NCBI RefSeq assembly: GCF_014656215.1
Contig: NZ_BNBZ01000006.1
Span: 124,001 to 188,000 of the forward strand
DNA: 64,000 bases
Direction of reading: 5' to 3'
Source: Streptomyces zaomyceticus
GTDB taxonomy: Bacteria; Actinomycetota; Actinomycetes; Streptomycetales; Streptomycetaceae
Part shown: piece after piece, positions 26,617 through 36,270 of the stretch
Position numbering within the stretch: the stretch's first letter is position 1
Layout of the letters: every line of letters begins with the position of its first letter
Translations under genes and position numbers: made by a program
Notes under the pieces: model-generated
Databases searched by the model: none
Told to the model about the DNA's origin: nothing
What the model saw: only the letters and a program-made list of their open reading frames with translations

Positions 26617-27423
26617 ATGGCCTCCCCGTTCGTCTGGCTCGACCGGTCCGGTGACCAGCTCCTGTTCTACGTCAAGGCCCTGCTCTGGGTCCCGCGTACC
26701 CTGCGCCGCTACCTCAAGGAGGTGCAACGGCTGCTCGCCGAGGTCGCCTTCGGCTCCGGCGGCCTCGGCGTCATCGGCGGCACCATCGGCGTCATGATCG
26801 CGATGACGCTCTTCACCGGAACCGTCGTCGGCCTCCAGGGCTACGCCGCCCTGGAACAGATCGGCACCGCGGCGTTCACCGGCTTCGTCTCCGCCTACTT
26901 CAACACCCGGGAGATCGCCCCGCTCGTCGCAGGGCTCGCCCTCTCCGCGACCGTCGGCGCCGGATTCACCGCGCAGCTCGGCGCCATGCGCATCAACGAG
27001 GAGGTCGACGCCCTCGAAGGCATGGGCATCCGCTCCATGCCGTACCTGGTCACCACCCGCATCATCGCCGGTGTCGTCGCCATCGTCCCGCTGTACGCGA
27101 TCGGCCTGCTCTCCTCCTACCTGGCCTCGCGCTATGTGACGGTGCTGTTCAACGGCCAGTCCCAGGGCACCTACGACCACTACTTCAACCTCTTCCTGTC
27201 ACCGACGGACGTTCTGCTCTCGGTGCTGAAAGTGCTGATCTTCAGCGTGATGGTGATCGTCGCCCACTGCTACTACGGCTTCCGCGCCTCCGGCGGCCCG
27301 GCCGGCGTCGGCATCGCGGTCGGCCGCTCCGTGCGGAACGCCATCGTGCTGATCAGCGTCACCGACTTCTTCCTGTCGCTGGCCCTCTGGGGCGCGACCA
27401 CGACCGTGAAGGTGGCGGGGTGA
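26617..27423 (+). CDS. yrbEB: Mce permease, MlaE/YrbE family, second copy
   Basis: This second MlaE-type permease subunit has 268 residues. It contains the coupling segment GAGFTAQLGAMRINEEVDALEGMGI and conserved membrane helices like its partner. ATG 26617 is 5 bp past the first permease gene. Two permeases in tandem before six mce genes is the standard actinobacterial arrangement. Confidence 0.96.
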   Translation: MASPFVWLDRSGDQLLFYVKALLWVPRTLRRYLKEVQRLLAEVAFGSGGLGVIGGTIGVMIAMTLFTGTVVGLQGYAALEQIGTAAFTGFVSAYFNTREIAPLVAGLALSATVGAGFTAQLGAMRINEEVDALEGMGIRSMPYLVTTRIIAGVVAIVPLYAIGLLSSYLASRYVTVLFNGQSQGTYDHYFNLFLSPTDVLLSVLKVLIFSVMVIVAHCYYGFRASGGPAGVGIAVGRSVRNAIVLISVTDFFLSLALWGATTTVKVAG

Positions 27424-27424
27424 G

Positions 27425-28678
27425 ATGAGCGACTCACGTGCCGAGACCCTGCGCCGCCGGTTCGCCGGCGTGGTCTTCCTCCTGGTGCCCGCCCTGCTCG
27501 CCTGGCTGGCGGTCGCCGTCTACGACAAGAAGTTCACCGAATCCGACCCGATCGTCGTCGAGACCGGCAGCGTCGGCAACGAGATGCACCTCGGCGCCGA
27601 GGTGAAGCTCCGCGGCGTCGTCATCGGCGAGGTCCGGGCCATCGACGCCACCGACGGCGGAGCCCGGCTCACCCTCGCCATGCGGCCCGGAACCCTCCGC
27701 CACGTGCCGTCCGACGTCCGCGCCCAGATGCTGCCCACGACCCTCTTCGGCGAACGCTTCGTCGCCCTCGTACCGCCCGGCGGCTCCTCGGCCGAGCCGC
27801 TGGGCCCCGGCGCCGTCATCCCGGAGGACCGCTCCAGCAACGCCGTCGAACTCCAGCAGGTCCTCGACAACGTCCTGCCCCTGCTCACCGCCGTCCAGCC
27901 GCAGAAGCTCTCGGCCACCCTGTCGGCCGTCTCCCAGGCCCTGGAGGGGCGCGGCGACAAGCTCGGCGACACCCTCACCCGGCTCGACGCCCACCTCCGC
28001 AAGTTCAACCCCCACCTGCCCGCCCTCACCCGCGACCTGAAAGAACTCGTGAAGGTCAGCCACCTCTACGCCGACGCCGCCCCGGACATCGTCACGGCGC
28101 TCACCGACTTCACCACCACCAGCGGCACCCTCGCCGAGAAGGAGGCCGACCTCGCCGGCGCCCTCGGCTCCACCACGAGGACGGCACAGGACCTGACCGC
28201 CTTCCTGCGCCAGAACAAGAACAACATCATCCGGCTCAGCGCCACCAGCCGTCCCACCGTGGAGCTGCTCGCCGAGTACGCGCCGTCCTTCCCCTGCACC
28301 CTGCGCACCCTCGCCCAGTTCGTACCGGCCATGGACAAGGCCCTCGGCAAGGGCACCGACCGGCCGGGGCTGCACGTCGACGTCACCACCGTGCCCTCGC
28401 GCGGCGCGTACGTCCCCGGCCGCGACACCCCGTCGTACGGCTCCGGCGGCGGCCCGCGCTGCTACCCCGTGCCCTACCTCGGCATCCCGGTCGCACCCGC
28501 CGTACGGGCCTCCGCCGCGGCCGACCAGAACCTCGGACCCGCCAACTCCCCGCAGGAGAACGACCTCGTCAACGAACTCCTCGCCCCCGGGGCGAAGAAG
28601 CGGCCCGGGGACCTCCCGGACTGGAGCAGCACGCTGGTCGGACCGGCGTTCCGCGGCGCGGAGGTGACCCTCCGATGA
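27425..28678 (+). CDS. mceA: Mce-family protein, first of six (MceA position)
   Basis: This 417-residue Mce protein is anchored by one N-terminal membrane helix (about 13-33). The MlaD/MCE beta-barrel domain spans about 40-120 (VKLRGVVIGEVRAID is its signature), and a long helical region follows that forms the periplasmic needle or tunnel with the other five. The end of the protein (LGPANSPQENDLVNELLAP) is typical of this position. It starts 1 bp after the yrbEB stop. Confidence 0.95.
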   Translation: MSDSRAETLRRRFAGVVFLLVPALLAWLAVAVYDKKFTESDPIVVETGSVGNEMHLGAEVKLRGVVIGEVRAIDATDGGARLTLAMRPGTLRHVPSDVRAQMLPTTLFGERFVALVPPGGSSAEPLGPGAVIPEDRSSNAVELQQVLDNVLPLLTAVQPQKLSATLSAVSQALEGRGDKLGDTLTRLDAHLRKFNPHLPALTRDLKELVKVSHLYADAAPDIVTALTDFTTTSGTLAEKEADLAGALGSTTRTAQDLTAFLRQNKNNIIRLSATSRPTVELLAEYAPSFPCTLRTLAQFVPAMDKALGKGTDRPGLHVDVTTVPSRGAYVPGRDTPSYGSGGGPRCYPVPYLGIPVAPAVRASAAADQNLGPANSPQENDLVNELLAPGAKKRPGDLPDWSSTLVGPAFRGAEVTLR

Positions 28679-29730
28679 CGAAGCGGCCCACCCACACGCG
28701 CCGGCGCGGACTGACCGGCACGCTCCTGAAGTCCCTCGCGTTCGTCCTGGTCACGGCGCTGGCCACCACCCTCCTCGGCCTCAGCATCGCCAATACCGGG
28801 GTCGGCTCCGCCACCCGCTCGTACCGGGCGCTGTTCACCGACGTCACCGGACTCGTGAAGGGCGACTCGGTGCGCATCGCCGGAGTGAAGGTCGGCGAGG
28901 TGACCGACGTACGCGTCGTCGAACGACGCACCGCCCAGGTCACCTTCTCGGTCCGCGAGGACCGCTCCGTGCCCCGCTCGGCGACCGCCGCGGTGAAGTA
29001 CCTCAACATGGTCGGGCAGCGCTACGTCTCCCTCGGCCGGGGCAGCGGCGACCTGGCCGGCACCCTGCGGGACGGGGACACCATCCCGCTCGACCGCACC
29101 ACGCCCGCCCTCGACCTGACCCTGCTCTTCAACGGGTTCAAGCCGCTCTTCGAGGGACTCTCGCCCGCCGACGTCAACGACCTCGCCGGATCACTCGTGC
29201 AGGTCCTCCAGGGCGAGAGCGGCACCGTCGACAGCCTGCTGCGCCACATCGGCTCCCTCACCAGGACGGTCGCCGCCAAGGACAAGGTCATCGGCCAGGT
29301 CGTCACCCATCTCAACACCGTCCTCACCACCCTCAACAACCGTGAGGCGGCCTTCGACGACCTCGTCGTCACCCTCCAGAAGCTCGTCACCGGCTTCAAC
29401 ACCGACCGCAAGCCCCTCGGCGAGGCCGTCCAGGCCATCGGCGCCCTCACCACGACGACCGCCGGTCTCTTCCAGGAGGCGCGGGCCCCCCTCAAGAAGG
29501 ACATCCGCGAACTGGGCCGGCTCTCCGGCACCCTCGGCGAGCACACCCCCGCCATCGAGTCCTTCCTCGCCAACACCCCCGCCAAGATGACCGCCCTGGC
29601 CCGACTGTCCTCGTACGGATCGTGGTTCAACCTCTACCTCTGTGAGGCGCGCGTGAGCGGCGTGAGAACCTCCGACGGCTCCAAGCCGCCGACCGGGATC
29701 TCCGTGACCCAGCCGAGGTGCCGCGGATGA
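28675..29730 (+). CDS. mceB: Mce-family protein, second of six (MceB position)
   Basis: This 351-residue protein has an N-terminal membrane helix at about 18-38 and an MCE domain at about 40-125 (VRIAGVKVGEVTDV, VKYLNMVGQRYVSL). A helical domain runs to about 320 and the tail holds two Cys. It overlaps the previous stop as ATGA. As in other MCE systems, the six proteins are expected to assemble as a heterohexamer. Confidence 0.95.
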   Translation: MTKRPTHTRRRGLTGTLLKSLAFVLVTALATTLLGLSIANTGVGSATRSYRALFTDVTGLVKGDSVRIAGVKVGEVTDVRVVERRTAQVTFSVREDRSVPRSATAAVKYLNMVGQRYVSLGRGSGDLAGTLRDGDTIPLDRTTPALDLTLLFNGFKPLFEGLSPADVNDLAGSLVQVLQGESGTVDSLLRHIGSLTRTVAAKDKVIGQVVTHLNTVLTTLNNREAAFDDLVVTLQKLVTGFNTDRKPLGEAVQAIGALTTTTAGLFQEARAPLKKDIRELGRLSGTLGEHTPAIESFLANTPAKMTALARLSSYGSWFNLYLCEARVSGVRTSDGSKPPTGISVTQPRCRG

Positions 29731-30773
29731 TCCCCCGCCCCCGGCTCAAGCCGGTCAAGGAGCGCAACCCGGTCGCCGTCGCCGTCGCCGGACTGCTGTT
29801 CCTCGCCCTGGTCGCCGCCCTGGCGTTCAACGTGGAACGGCTGCCCCTCGTCGGCGACGACACCACCTACAGCGCCGACTTCTCCGAGGCCGCCGGACTC
29901 GACACCGGCGACGAGGTGCGCGTCGCCGGCGTCAAGGTCGGCAAGGTCACCGGGGTCTCCCTCGACGGAGCCAAGGTCAAGGTGACGTTCGAGGTCGGCG
30001 ACGCCTGGGTCGGCGACCGCTCCACCGCCGCCATCGCCATCAAGACCCTCCTCGGCGAGAAGTACCTGGCGCTCGACCCGCTGGGCTCCGACCGCCAGGA
30101 CCCGGGAACCCGCATCCCGCAGTCGCGGACCACCTCCCCCTACGACGTCACCCAGGCCTTCCAGGACCTCAGCGGCACCGTCGACGCCATCGACACCGCC
30201 AAGCTCGCGGAGAGCTTCGAGACGATCTCCGACACCTTCAAGAACTCGCCGCCGCACGTCCGCAACGCCGCCACCGGCCTCTCCGAGCTCTCCAGGTCCG
30301 TCTCCGAGCGCGACACCGAACTCGCCCGGCTCCTCGCGAACAGCAGGAAGTTCACCAAGACCCTGGAGACCAGGAAGTCCAGCTTCGAGACCCTCATCGA
30401 GGACGGGGGTTCCCTGCTCGGAGAACTCCGGAAGCGCCGCGACGCCATCCGCGCCCTCCTCAAGGGCAGCAGGGCGCTCGGCACCGAACTCAGCGGCATC
30501 GTCGGCGACAACGACCGGCAGCTCGGCCCCACCCTCAAGGCCCTCAGCCGCGTCACCGGAGTGCTGGAGAAGAACAGCGGCCGGCTCGACAGGACACTCG
30601 CGCTGATCGGCCCGTACTACCGGCTCGTCGGCAACACCCTCGGCAGCGGACGCTGGTTCGACAGCTACCTGTGCGGCGTGGTGCCCCGTACCTATCTGCC
30701 CGAGACCTCGGGGCCCACCACCGGATGCCTGCCGCCCAAACAGAAGGCGACGGCCAAGGGGAGCGGTGAATGA
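29727..30773 (+). CDS. mceC: Mce-family protein, third of six (MceC position)
   Basis: This 348-residue Mce protein has a membrane helix at about 14-33, the MCE domain (VRVAGVKVGKVTGVSL, IKTLLGEKYLAL) and a helical region. ATG 29727 overlaps the previous stop as ATGA, which I prefer over the in-frame GTG at 29718. The C-terminal tail has a Cys pair shared with the neighbouring Mce proteins. Confidence 0.95.
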   Translation: MIPRPRLKPVKERNPVAVAVAGLLFLALVAALAFNVERLPLVGDDTTYSADFSEAAGLDTGDEVRVAGVKVGKVTGVSLDGAKVKVTFEVGDAWVGDRSTAAIAIKTLLGEKYLALDPLGSDRQDPGTRIPQSRTTSPYDVTQAFQDLSGTVDAIDTAKLAESFETISDTFKNSPPHVRNAATGLSELSRSVSERDTELARLLANSRKFTKTLETRKSSFETLIEDGGSLLGELRKRRDAIRALLKGSRALGTELSGIVGDNDRQLGPTLKALSRVTGVLEKNSGRLDRTLALIGPYYRLVGNTLGSGRWFDSYLCGVVPRTYLPETSGPTTGCLPPKQKATAKGSGE

Positions 30774-31870
30774 TGACCAGACCCAGAAAACCCCTCGTCG
30801 CCGGGCTCGCTCTCGTGCTGCTCGCCGCCTGCGGTCTCGTCGCCGTCCGCGCCCTCGGCGACGACGGCACCCGGATCACCGCCTGGTTCGACCGGACCGT
30901 CGGCATCTACGCGGGCTCCGACCTGCGCGTCCTCGGCGTGCGGGTCGGGGAGGTCGAGTCCGTGGAGCCGCGGGGCACCCGGGTACGCGTCCGGCTCCTC
31001 CTCGACGAGGGCGTACGCGTCCCCGCCGGCGCCCGGGCCCTCGTCGTCGCCCCGAGCATCGTCGCCGACCGCTACGTGCAGCTCACCCCCGCGTACAGCA
31101 CCGGCCCCACCCTCGCCGACGGCGCGGAACTGCCCGCCGCCCGCAACCGCACCCCCGTCGAGATCGACCAGCTCTACGACTCGATCACCGAACTGAGCCG
31201 GGCACTCGGACCGAACGGCGCCAACTCCACCGGCGCCCTGTCCGAACTCCTCGACACCGGCGCGAAGAACCTCAAGGGCAACGGCACCTCCATCGGCACC
31301 TCCATCAAGGAGTTCGGCAAGGCCGCCAAGACCCTCGACGGCAGCAGCGAGGACCTCTTCACCGCCCTCGGCCAGCTCCAGACCTTCACCACCATGCTCA
31401 AGGACAAGGACGGCGACGTCCGCACCGCGCAGGAACGCCTCGACGAGGTCGTCGGCTACTTCGCGGAGAACAAGGACGACCTCGCCGGCGCCCTCAAGGA
31501 ACTCGGCAGGGCCCTCGTCCAGGTCAAGACGTTCATCAAGGACAACCGCGGCGAGCTCAAGAAGAACGTCGACCGGCTCGTCCCCCTCACCCAGACCCTC
31601 GTCGACCAGCGTGCCTCCCTCGCCGAAGCCCTGGACGTCGCCCCGCTCGCCGCCGGCAACGTCGTCAACGCGTACAACAAGGACACCCGCACCCTCGACG
31701 GCCGCGCCAACCTCAACGAGATCAGCATGGGCGGACCGCTGCTCCCACTGCCGGTGAGCGGCGGCTCCTCGTCGGCCGGCGGCTCCGCGGGGGCCGGCGG
31801 CGCGGTGGGGCCCGGCGGTTCCTCGCCGGCCGGCGCTCCCTCGGCGGCCACCGGAGAGGGGGAGCGATGA
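30770..31870 (+). CDS. mceD: Mce-family protein, fourth of six, with a possible lipobox
   Basis: This is a 366-residue Mce protein. The N-terminal hydrophobic segment contains Leu-Ala-Ala-Cys (Cys at about 21), a lipobox-like sequence, so this member may be the lipoprotein of the complex; in Mycobacterium that is usually the fifth (LprK/MceE). MCE domain motifs LRVLGVRVGEVESVE and APSIVADRYVQL are clear. The C-terminus is Gly/Ser/Ala-rich. Overlap with the preceding stop is ATGATG, so either ATG may start. Confidence 0.93.
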   Translation: MMTRPRKPLVAGLALVLLAACGLVAVRALGDDGTRITAWFDRTVGIYAGSDLRVLGVRVGEVESVEPRGTRVRVRLLLDEGVRVPAGARALVVAPSIVADRYVQLTPAYSTGPTLADGAELPAARNRTPVEIDQLYDSITELSRALGPNGANSTGALSELLDTGAKNLKGNGTSIGTSIKEFGKAAKTLDGSSEDLFTALGQLQTFTTMLKDKDGDVRTAQERLDEVVGYFAENKDDLAGALKELGRALVQVKTFIKDNRGELKKNVDRLVPLTQTLVDQRASLAEALDVAPLAAGNVVNAYNKDTRTLDGRANLNEISMGGPLLPLPVSGGSSSAGGSAGAGGAVGPGGSSPAGAPSAATGEGER

Positions 31871-33075
31871 GGCGCCCCACCCCGCCCACCCGGCGGGCGG
31901 CCGGAGCCGGAGCCGTCGGAGTGGTCGCGCTCGGCGTCGGGCTCGCCGTCGTCCTCGGCGTGACCCCGGGTAACCCCCTCCGGTTCGACGGCATCGAGGA
32001 CCTGCCCCTGCCCGGCGGCGCCGACCTCGGCCCCCACCCCTACACGGTCACCGCCGAACTCGACGACGTCCTCAGCCTCGTGCCGCAGTCCGCGGTGAAG
32101 GTCAACGACGTCGCCGTCGGCCGCGTCACCGCCATCGAGCTCGGGGCCGACACCTGGTCCGCCCGCGTCACCCTGAAGATCAACGGCGACGTCCGGCTGC
32201 CCGCCGACGCGGGCGCCCGCCTGGAACAGTCGAGCCTCCTGGGCGAGAAGTACATCCAGCTCGTCGCCCCGCCCAAGGACAACGGCGGACGGCTCACCGA
32301 CGGCAGTGTCATCCCGATCGCCCGCACCAGCCGCAACACCGAGGTCGAGGAGGTGTTCGGCGCACTGTCCCTGCTCCTCAACGGCGGCGGCGTCAACCAG
32401 CTCAAGACCATCACCCGCGAACTCAACGCGGCGCTCGGCGGACGCGAACCCGAGGTCCGGGCGATGCTGAGGCGGGTCAACACCCTCGTGACGACCCTGG
32501 ACACCCACCGCGGCGACATCACCCGCGCCCTCGACGGCCTCAACCGGCTCTCCGCCACCCTCGCCGGCCGCAAGAAGGACGTCGACACGGTCCTCACGGG
32601 ACTCTCCCCCGGCCTCAAGACGCTGGAGAACCAGAGAGGTTCCCTGCTGACCATGCTGCGCGCCCTGGACACCCTGTCCGGCGTCGCCGTCTCCACCATC
32701 GACGCGAGCAAGAAGGACATGGTCGCCGACCTCAAGGCCCTCGCGCCCACCCTCAAGGCACTCGCGGACGCCGGTGCCGACCTGCCCGAATCGCTCCAGG
32801 TGCTGCTCACCTACCCCTTCACCGACGAGGTGCTCCGGGGCGTCAAGGGCGACTACCTCAACACCTATCTGCACCTCGCGGCCGCCCCGGGAACCCAGGT
32901 GATCCCACCCCTGATCCCCAGGACCGAGCCCACCCCCACCCCCGCGCCCGCCCCGTCCGACCCGGGCCCGGCCGCCCGCCGGGGCACCGGGCCGAGCAGC
33001 GGTGTATCGAGCCCGAACCCACCCCTGCCGCTGCCCCCGGCCACCCCGCCGAAGGACGGAGGCGAGAACCGGTGA
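31867..33075 (+). CDS. mceE: Mce-family protein, fifth of six (MceE position)
   Basis: This 402-residue Mce protein has a membrane helix at about 11-33 without a lipobox Cys. It has MCE motifs VKVNDVAVGRVTAIEL and EQSSLLGEKYIQL and a long helical region. A Pro-rich C-terminal tail of about 55 residues could cross peptidoglycan. ATG 31867 overlaps the previous stop as ATGA. Confidence 0.94.
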   Translation: MRRPTPPTRRAAGAGAVGVVALGVGLAVVLGVTPGNPLRFDGIEDLPLPGGADLGPHPYTVTAELDDVLSLVPQSAVKVNDVAVGRVTAIELGADTWSARVTLKINGDVRLPADAGARLEQSSLLGEKYIQLVAPPKDNGGRLTDGSVIPIARTSRNTEVEEVFGALSLLLNGGGVNQLKTITRELNAALGGREPEVRAMLRRVNTLVTTLDTHRGDITRALDGLNRLSATLAGRKKDVDTVLTGLSPGLKTLENQRGSLLTMLRALDTLSGVAVSTIDASKKDMVADLKALAPTLKALADAGADLPESLQVLLTYPFTDEVLRGVKGDYLNTYLHLAAAPGTQVIPPLIPRTEPTPTPAPAPSDPGPAARRGTGPSSGVSSPNPPLPLPPATPPKDGGENR

Positions 33076-34349
33076 TCACCCGTACCGTACGGCTGAAGAA
33101 CCTCGCGTTCCTCGTCATCGCCGTCCTCGTCCTGGGCTTCGTCGGCGTCCGCTACGCCGACCTCGGCCGCTACGCCGGCGTCGCCGACCACTACGTCGTG
33201 CGGGTCCATCTCGCCCGCACCGGCGGCCTGTTCACCCACTCCGACGTCACCTACCGGGGCGTCTCCGTGGGACGGGTCGGCGACATCGGTCTGACCGCCG
33301 AAGGCGTCGTGGCCGAACTGCGCATCAAGAAGTCCGCCCCGAGGATCCCCGCCGACGCGCGGGCCGTGGTCGCCGGCCTCTCCGCCGTCGGCGAGCAGTA
33401 CATCGACCTGCGCCCCGAGAGCGACGACGGCCCCTACCTCGCCGACGGCGCCCGCATCGAACAGTCCGACACCCAGGTACCGGCGCCGGTCACCGACGTG
33501 CTCGCGAGCATGAACGACCTCACCCGATCCGTACCCCTGGAGTCCCTGCGCACGGTCGTCGACGAACTCGGCAAGGCCTTCCAGGGCCACGGCGACGACC
33601 TCCAGGTCCTCCTCGACAGCGGCAGCCGCTTCGTCCAGGCCGCCGACACCTCGCTGCCGGCCACCCTCCGGCTCATCGACGACGGCGAGGTCGTCCTGCG
33701 CACCCAGGCCGAGGAGAGCCGCGCCATCCGGGACTTCGCCACCGGCGCGCGCACCCTGGCCACCACCCTCAAGGGCTCCGACGGCGACCTGCGCCGCCTC
33801 CTCGCCGTCACCCCCGACGCGACCGGCCAGGTCAGCGGGCTCCTGCGCGACCTCGACCCGAGCCTGAGCGTCGTCCTCGCCAACCTCCTGACCACCTCGG
33901 AGATCGCCGTCACCCGGCAGCGCGGCATGGAGGAACTGTTCGTGAAGTACCCGGCGGCCGTCTCGGCCGGAGCCACCGCCGTCGAAGGAGGCCGCATGAA
34001 CTTCGGCATGGCCGTCACCTTCTTCAAGCCGCTGCCCTGCACCTCGGGATACGGCGCCACGCGCTACCGCAACGGCCTCGACCTGGGCACCGCGCCCGCC
34101 CTCAACACCGGCGCCTCGTGTACGGGCTCCGCCGCGGCCGGGGTCAACGTACGCGGCTCGGCCCACGCGCCGAAGGGCGGCCGCGTCCCCGTACCGGCCC
34201 GGCCCGGCTCCCTGCCCTCGGGCAGCGACGGGCGCACCACGACGGACCCGCGGCAGTCTCTGCCCGGCGCGCTCGCGCTGCCCGGACAGAACGGCGGGCC
34301 GACGGACATGGCAGGTCTCCTCGGTCTGAACACCGGGAGCACCCGATGA
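33072..34349 (+). CDS. mceF: Mce-family protein, sixth of six (MceF position)
   Basis: This 425-residue Mce protein starts with a membrane helix (about 10-28), then the MCE domain (VTYRGVSVGRVGDIGL, VAGLSAVGEQYIDL) and a helical region. Its Cys-containing domain ends in a Pro/Gly-rich tail. GTG 33072 overlaps the previous stop as GTGA. It closes the mce hexamer set. Confidence 0.95.
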   Translation: MITRTVRLKNLAFLVIAVLVLGFVGVRYADLGRYAGVADHYVVRVHLARTGGLFTHSDVTYRGVSVGRVGDIGLTAEGVVAELRIKKSAPRIPADARAVVAGLSAVGEQYIDLRPESDDGPYLADGARIEQSDTQVPAPVTDVLASMNDLTRSVPLESLRTVVDELGKAFQGHGDDLQVLLDSGSRFVQAADTSLPATLRLIDDGEVVLRTQAEESRAIRDFATGARTLATTLKGSDGDLRRLLAVTPDATGQVSGLLRDLDPSLSVVLANLLTTSEIAVTRQRGMEELFVKYPAAVSAGATAVEGGRMNFGMAVTFFKPLPCTSGYGATRYRNGLDLGTAPALNTGASCTGSAAAGVNVRGSAHAPKGGRVPVPARPGSLPSGSDGRTTTDPRQSLPGALALPGQNGGPTDMAGLLGLNTGSTR

Positions 34350-34861
34350 GGCGGGGCCGGATCCTGGGGGCCGGCGCCCTCGTCGTCGCCCTGGGCTTCT
34401 GCGGCACCGGCGCCTGGACCTATGCCCAGGCCCGCACCGACGAGGGCCTCGCCTTCGGCCGCGAGCGGGACACGGCGCTCGCCGAGGGCCGGGAACGCCT
34501 CACCGTCCTCAACTCCCTCGACGCCTCGACCCGCGAGCACGCCGAAGCGGGCATCCGGGCCTGGCGCGACGCGTCCACCGGACCGCTCCGCACCGAACTG
34601 GGGCGGACCGCGCCCGCGGTGGGCGCCTCGGCGCGCGCCACGGTGACCGAGGCCGCCCTCACCGCGCTCGACGCGAGAGCCGGTACGGCGAAACTCATCG
34701 CGACCGTCCGCGTGGACGTCACTCCGCGCGGGGGCGGCGCCGCGACCACCGACCGCAAACGTCTGGAGGCGGTTCTGACGCGCACCGGCGAGGACACCTG
34801 GAGGGTCGCCGCGCTGAGCGCGGTCCCCGTCGTCGGCGCCGAGGGGAGCGAGGACGAATGA
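34346..34861 (+). CDS. Mce-associated membrane protein (Mas), first
   Basis: This 171-residue protein has one N-terminal membrane helix and a small extracytoplasmic domain of the Mas/NTF2-like type. It overlaps mceF as ATGA. Mas proteins stabilise or assist Mce complexes; their exact role is not settled. Confidence 0.88.
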   Translation: MRRGRILGAGALVVALGFCGTGAWTYAQARTDEGLAFGRERDTALAEGRERLTVLNSLDASTREHAEAGIRAWRDASTGPLRTELGRTAPAVGASARATVTEAALTALDARAGTAKLIATVRVDVTPRGGGAATTDRKRLEAVLTRTGEDTWRVAALSAVPVVGAEGSEDE

Positions 34862-35655
34862 CGCGACTCCTGCGCAGGACGAGCGCCCGGCCGGCCGGGC
34901 CCCCGACCGACGGGGGAGAGGCACCGGAGCACCCGGAGGAGACGGACGACACCCCGACCGAAGCCGCGACCGAAGCCACGACCGAAGCCACGGACGAGGT
35001 CGCGGTGGACGCCACGACCGGGACCACGGTCGAGGCCGAGCCGACCGCCCAGGACAGCGACCGCAGCGGGGACGGCGACGGCGAGATCCCCACGGACGAG
35101 GACGGTGGGGCCCCCGCGGACGGCGCCCCCCGCGGCTTCCCCGCCACCTGGCGGAAGGTCGTCCTCGCCGCGGTCGTCGCCGCCCTGCTCCTCGCCGGGA
35201 GCGCCCTCTTCCACGGTGCCCACCAGCTCCGCTCCACCCCCGCGGCGCGCAACCACGCGCTCACCGACGCCGGGGCCACCGCCCGTGTCGGCGGTGACGT
35301 CGGCGAGGGCCTCGCCCGGATCTTCTCGTACACGCCCACGAGCGACGACGCCGTCGAGCGTTCCGTAGGAACCGTCCTCGCCGGACGCGCGGCCCGCCAG
35401 TACACGGACCTCTTCGCCCAGGTCCGCGCGAAGCTCGTCGAGCAGCGCGTCACCCTCAGCACCCAGACCGTCCGCACCGGCGTGATCGAACTCGACGGGG
35501 ACAGCGCGCGCCTCCTCGTGTTCCTCGACCAGACCTCGCGCCGGGACGACGCGCGTCAGGACAGGGCGACCGCCACCTCCGCCGCGGCCCAGCTCACCGT
35601 CACCGCGAGGTTCCAGGGCGACCGGTGGCTGATCGTCGACATCAAGGCCCGCTGA
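34858..35655 (+). CDS. Mce-associated membrane protein (Mas), second, with acidic cytoplasmic region
   Basis: This 265-residue protein has a long Glu/Asp/Thr-rich N-terminal region of about 95 residues with short TEATTEAT-like repeats. One membrane helix follows (about 100-120), then a Mas domain ending GDRWLIVDIKAR. It overlaps the previous gene as ATGA. The acidic, probably disordered cytoplasmic arm is larger than in most Mas proteins. Confidence 0.87.
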   Translation: MTRLLRRTSARPAGPPTDGGEAPEHPEETDDTPTEAATEATTEATDEVAVDATTGTTVEAEPTAQDSDRSGDGDGEIPTDEDGGAPADGAPRGFPATWRKVVLAAVVAALLLAGSALFHGAHQLRSTPAARNHALTDAGATARVGGDVGEGLARIFSYTPTSDDAVERSVGTVLAGRAARQYTDLFAQVRAKLVEQRVTLSTQTVRTGVIELDGDSARLLVFLDQTSRRDDARQDRATATSAAAQLTVTARFQGDRWLIVDIKAR

Positions 35656-35681
35656 TCATGAGCGGGAGACGGGAGCACCCC

Positions 35682-36224
35682 ATGACACGTCCGGTCCGCA
35701 CCCCGGCGGGGATCCGCCCCGCCCTGGCCGTGGCCCTCGTGCTCACCCTCGCCGCGGGCGCCTCCGCGGCCTGGGCCGGCCGGGACTGGTACGCGGCCGC
35801 CCACGACGACTCCGCCGGGTACGCCGTGCAGCGCGACGAGGCACTCGCGGCCGGGGAGCAGGCCGTGCAGAACCTCAACACCCTCGACCACAAGCGGGTG
35901 GAACAGGGGCTCGACCTCTGGGAGTCCTCCACGACCGGTGAACTGCACAAGCAACTGGTCGAGGGCCGGGAGGAGTTCACCGGCCAGGTGAGGGCCGCTC
36001 GGACGGTGACCACGGCCCGGGTGCTGTCCGGGGCCGTCACGGAACTGGACGACCGGGCGGGGCGGGCCCGGTTGCTCGTCGCCCTGCGCATCACCGTCAC
36101 GACGCCCGACAGCAAGAGCACGGACAAGGACAGCCGCATGCTCGGCGAACTCACCCGCACCGACGGCCGCTGGAAGCTCAGTGCGCTGGGGCAGGCCCCG
36201 GTGGGCGGCACGGCGGCCGGCTGA
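35682..36224 (+). CDS. Mce-associated membrane protein (Mas), third
   Basis: This 180-residue protein has an N-terminal membrane helix and a Mas domain (LDDRAGRARLLVALRITV, TRTDGRWKLSAL). I chose ATG 35682 because GGGAG lies 6 bases upstream; ATG 35658 and an earlier in-frame GTG lack a ribosome site. It resembles the first Mas protein in layout, suggesting duplication. Confidence 0.86.
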   Translation: MTRPVRTPAGIRPALAVALVLTLAAGASAAWAGRDWYAAAHDDSAGYAVQRDEALAAGEQAVQNLNTLDHKRVEQGLDLWESSTTGELHKQLVEGREEFTGQVRAARTVTTARVLSGAVTELDDRAGRARLLVALRITVTTPDSKSTDKDSRMLGELTRTDGRWKLSALGQAPVGGTAAG

Positions 36225-36270
36225 CCGGGCCGTACCGCGACAGCCGCCCGCACCCGAAAGGACACGCACG

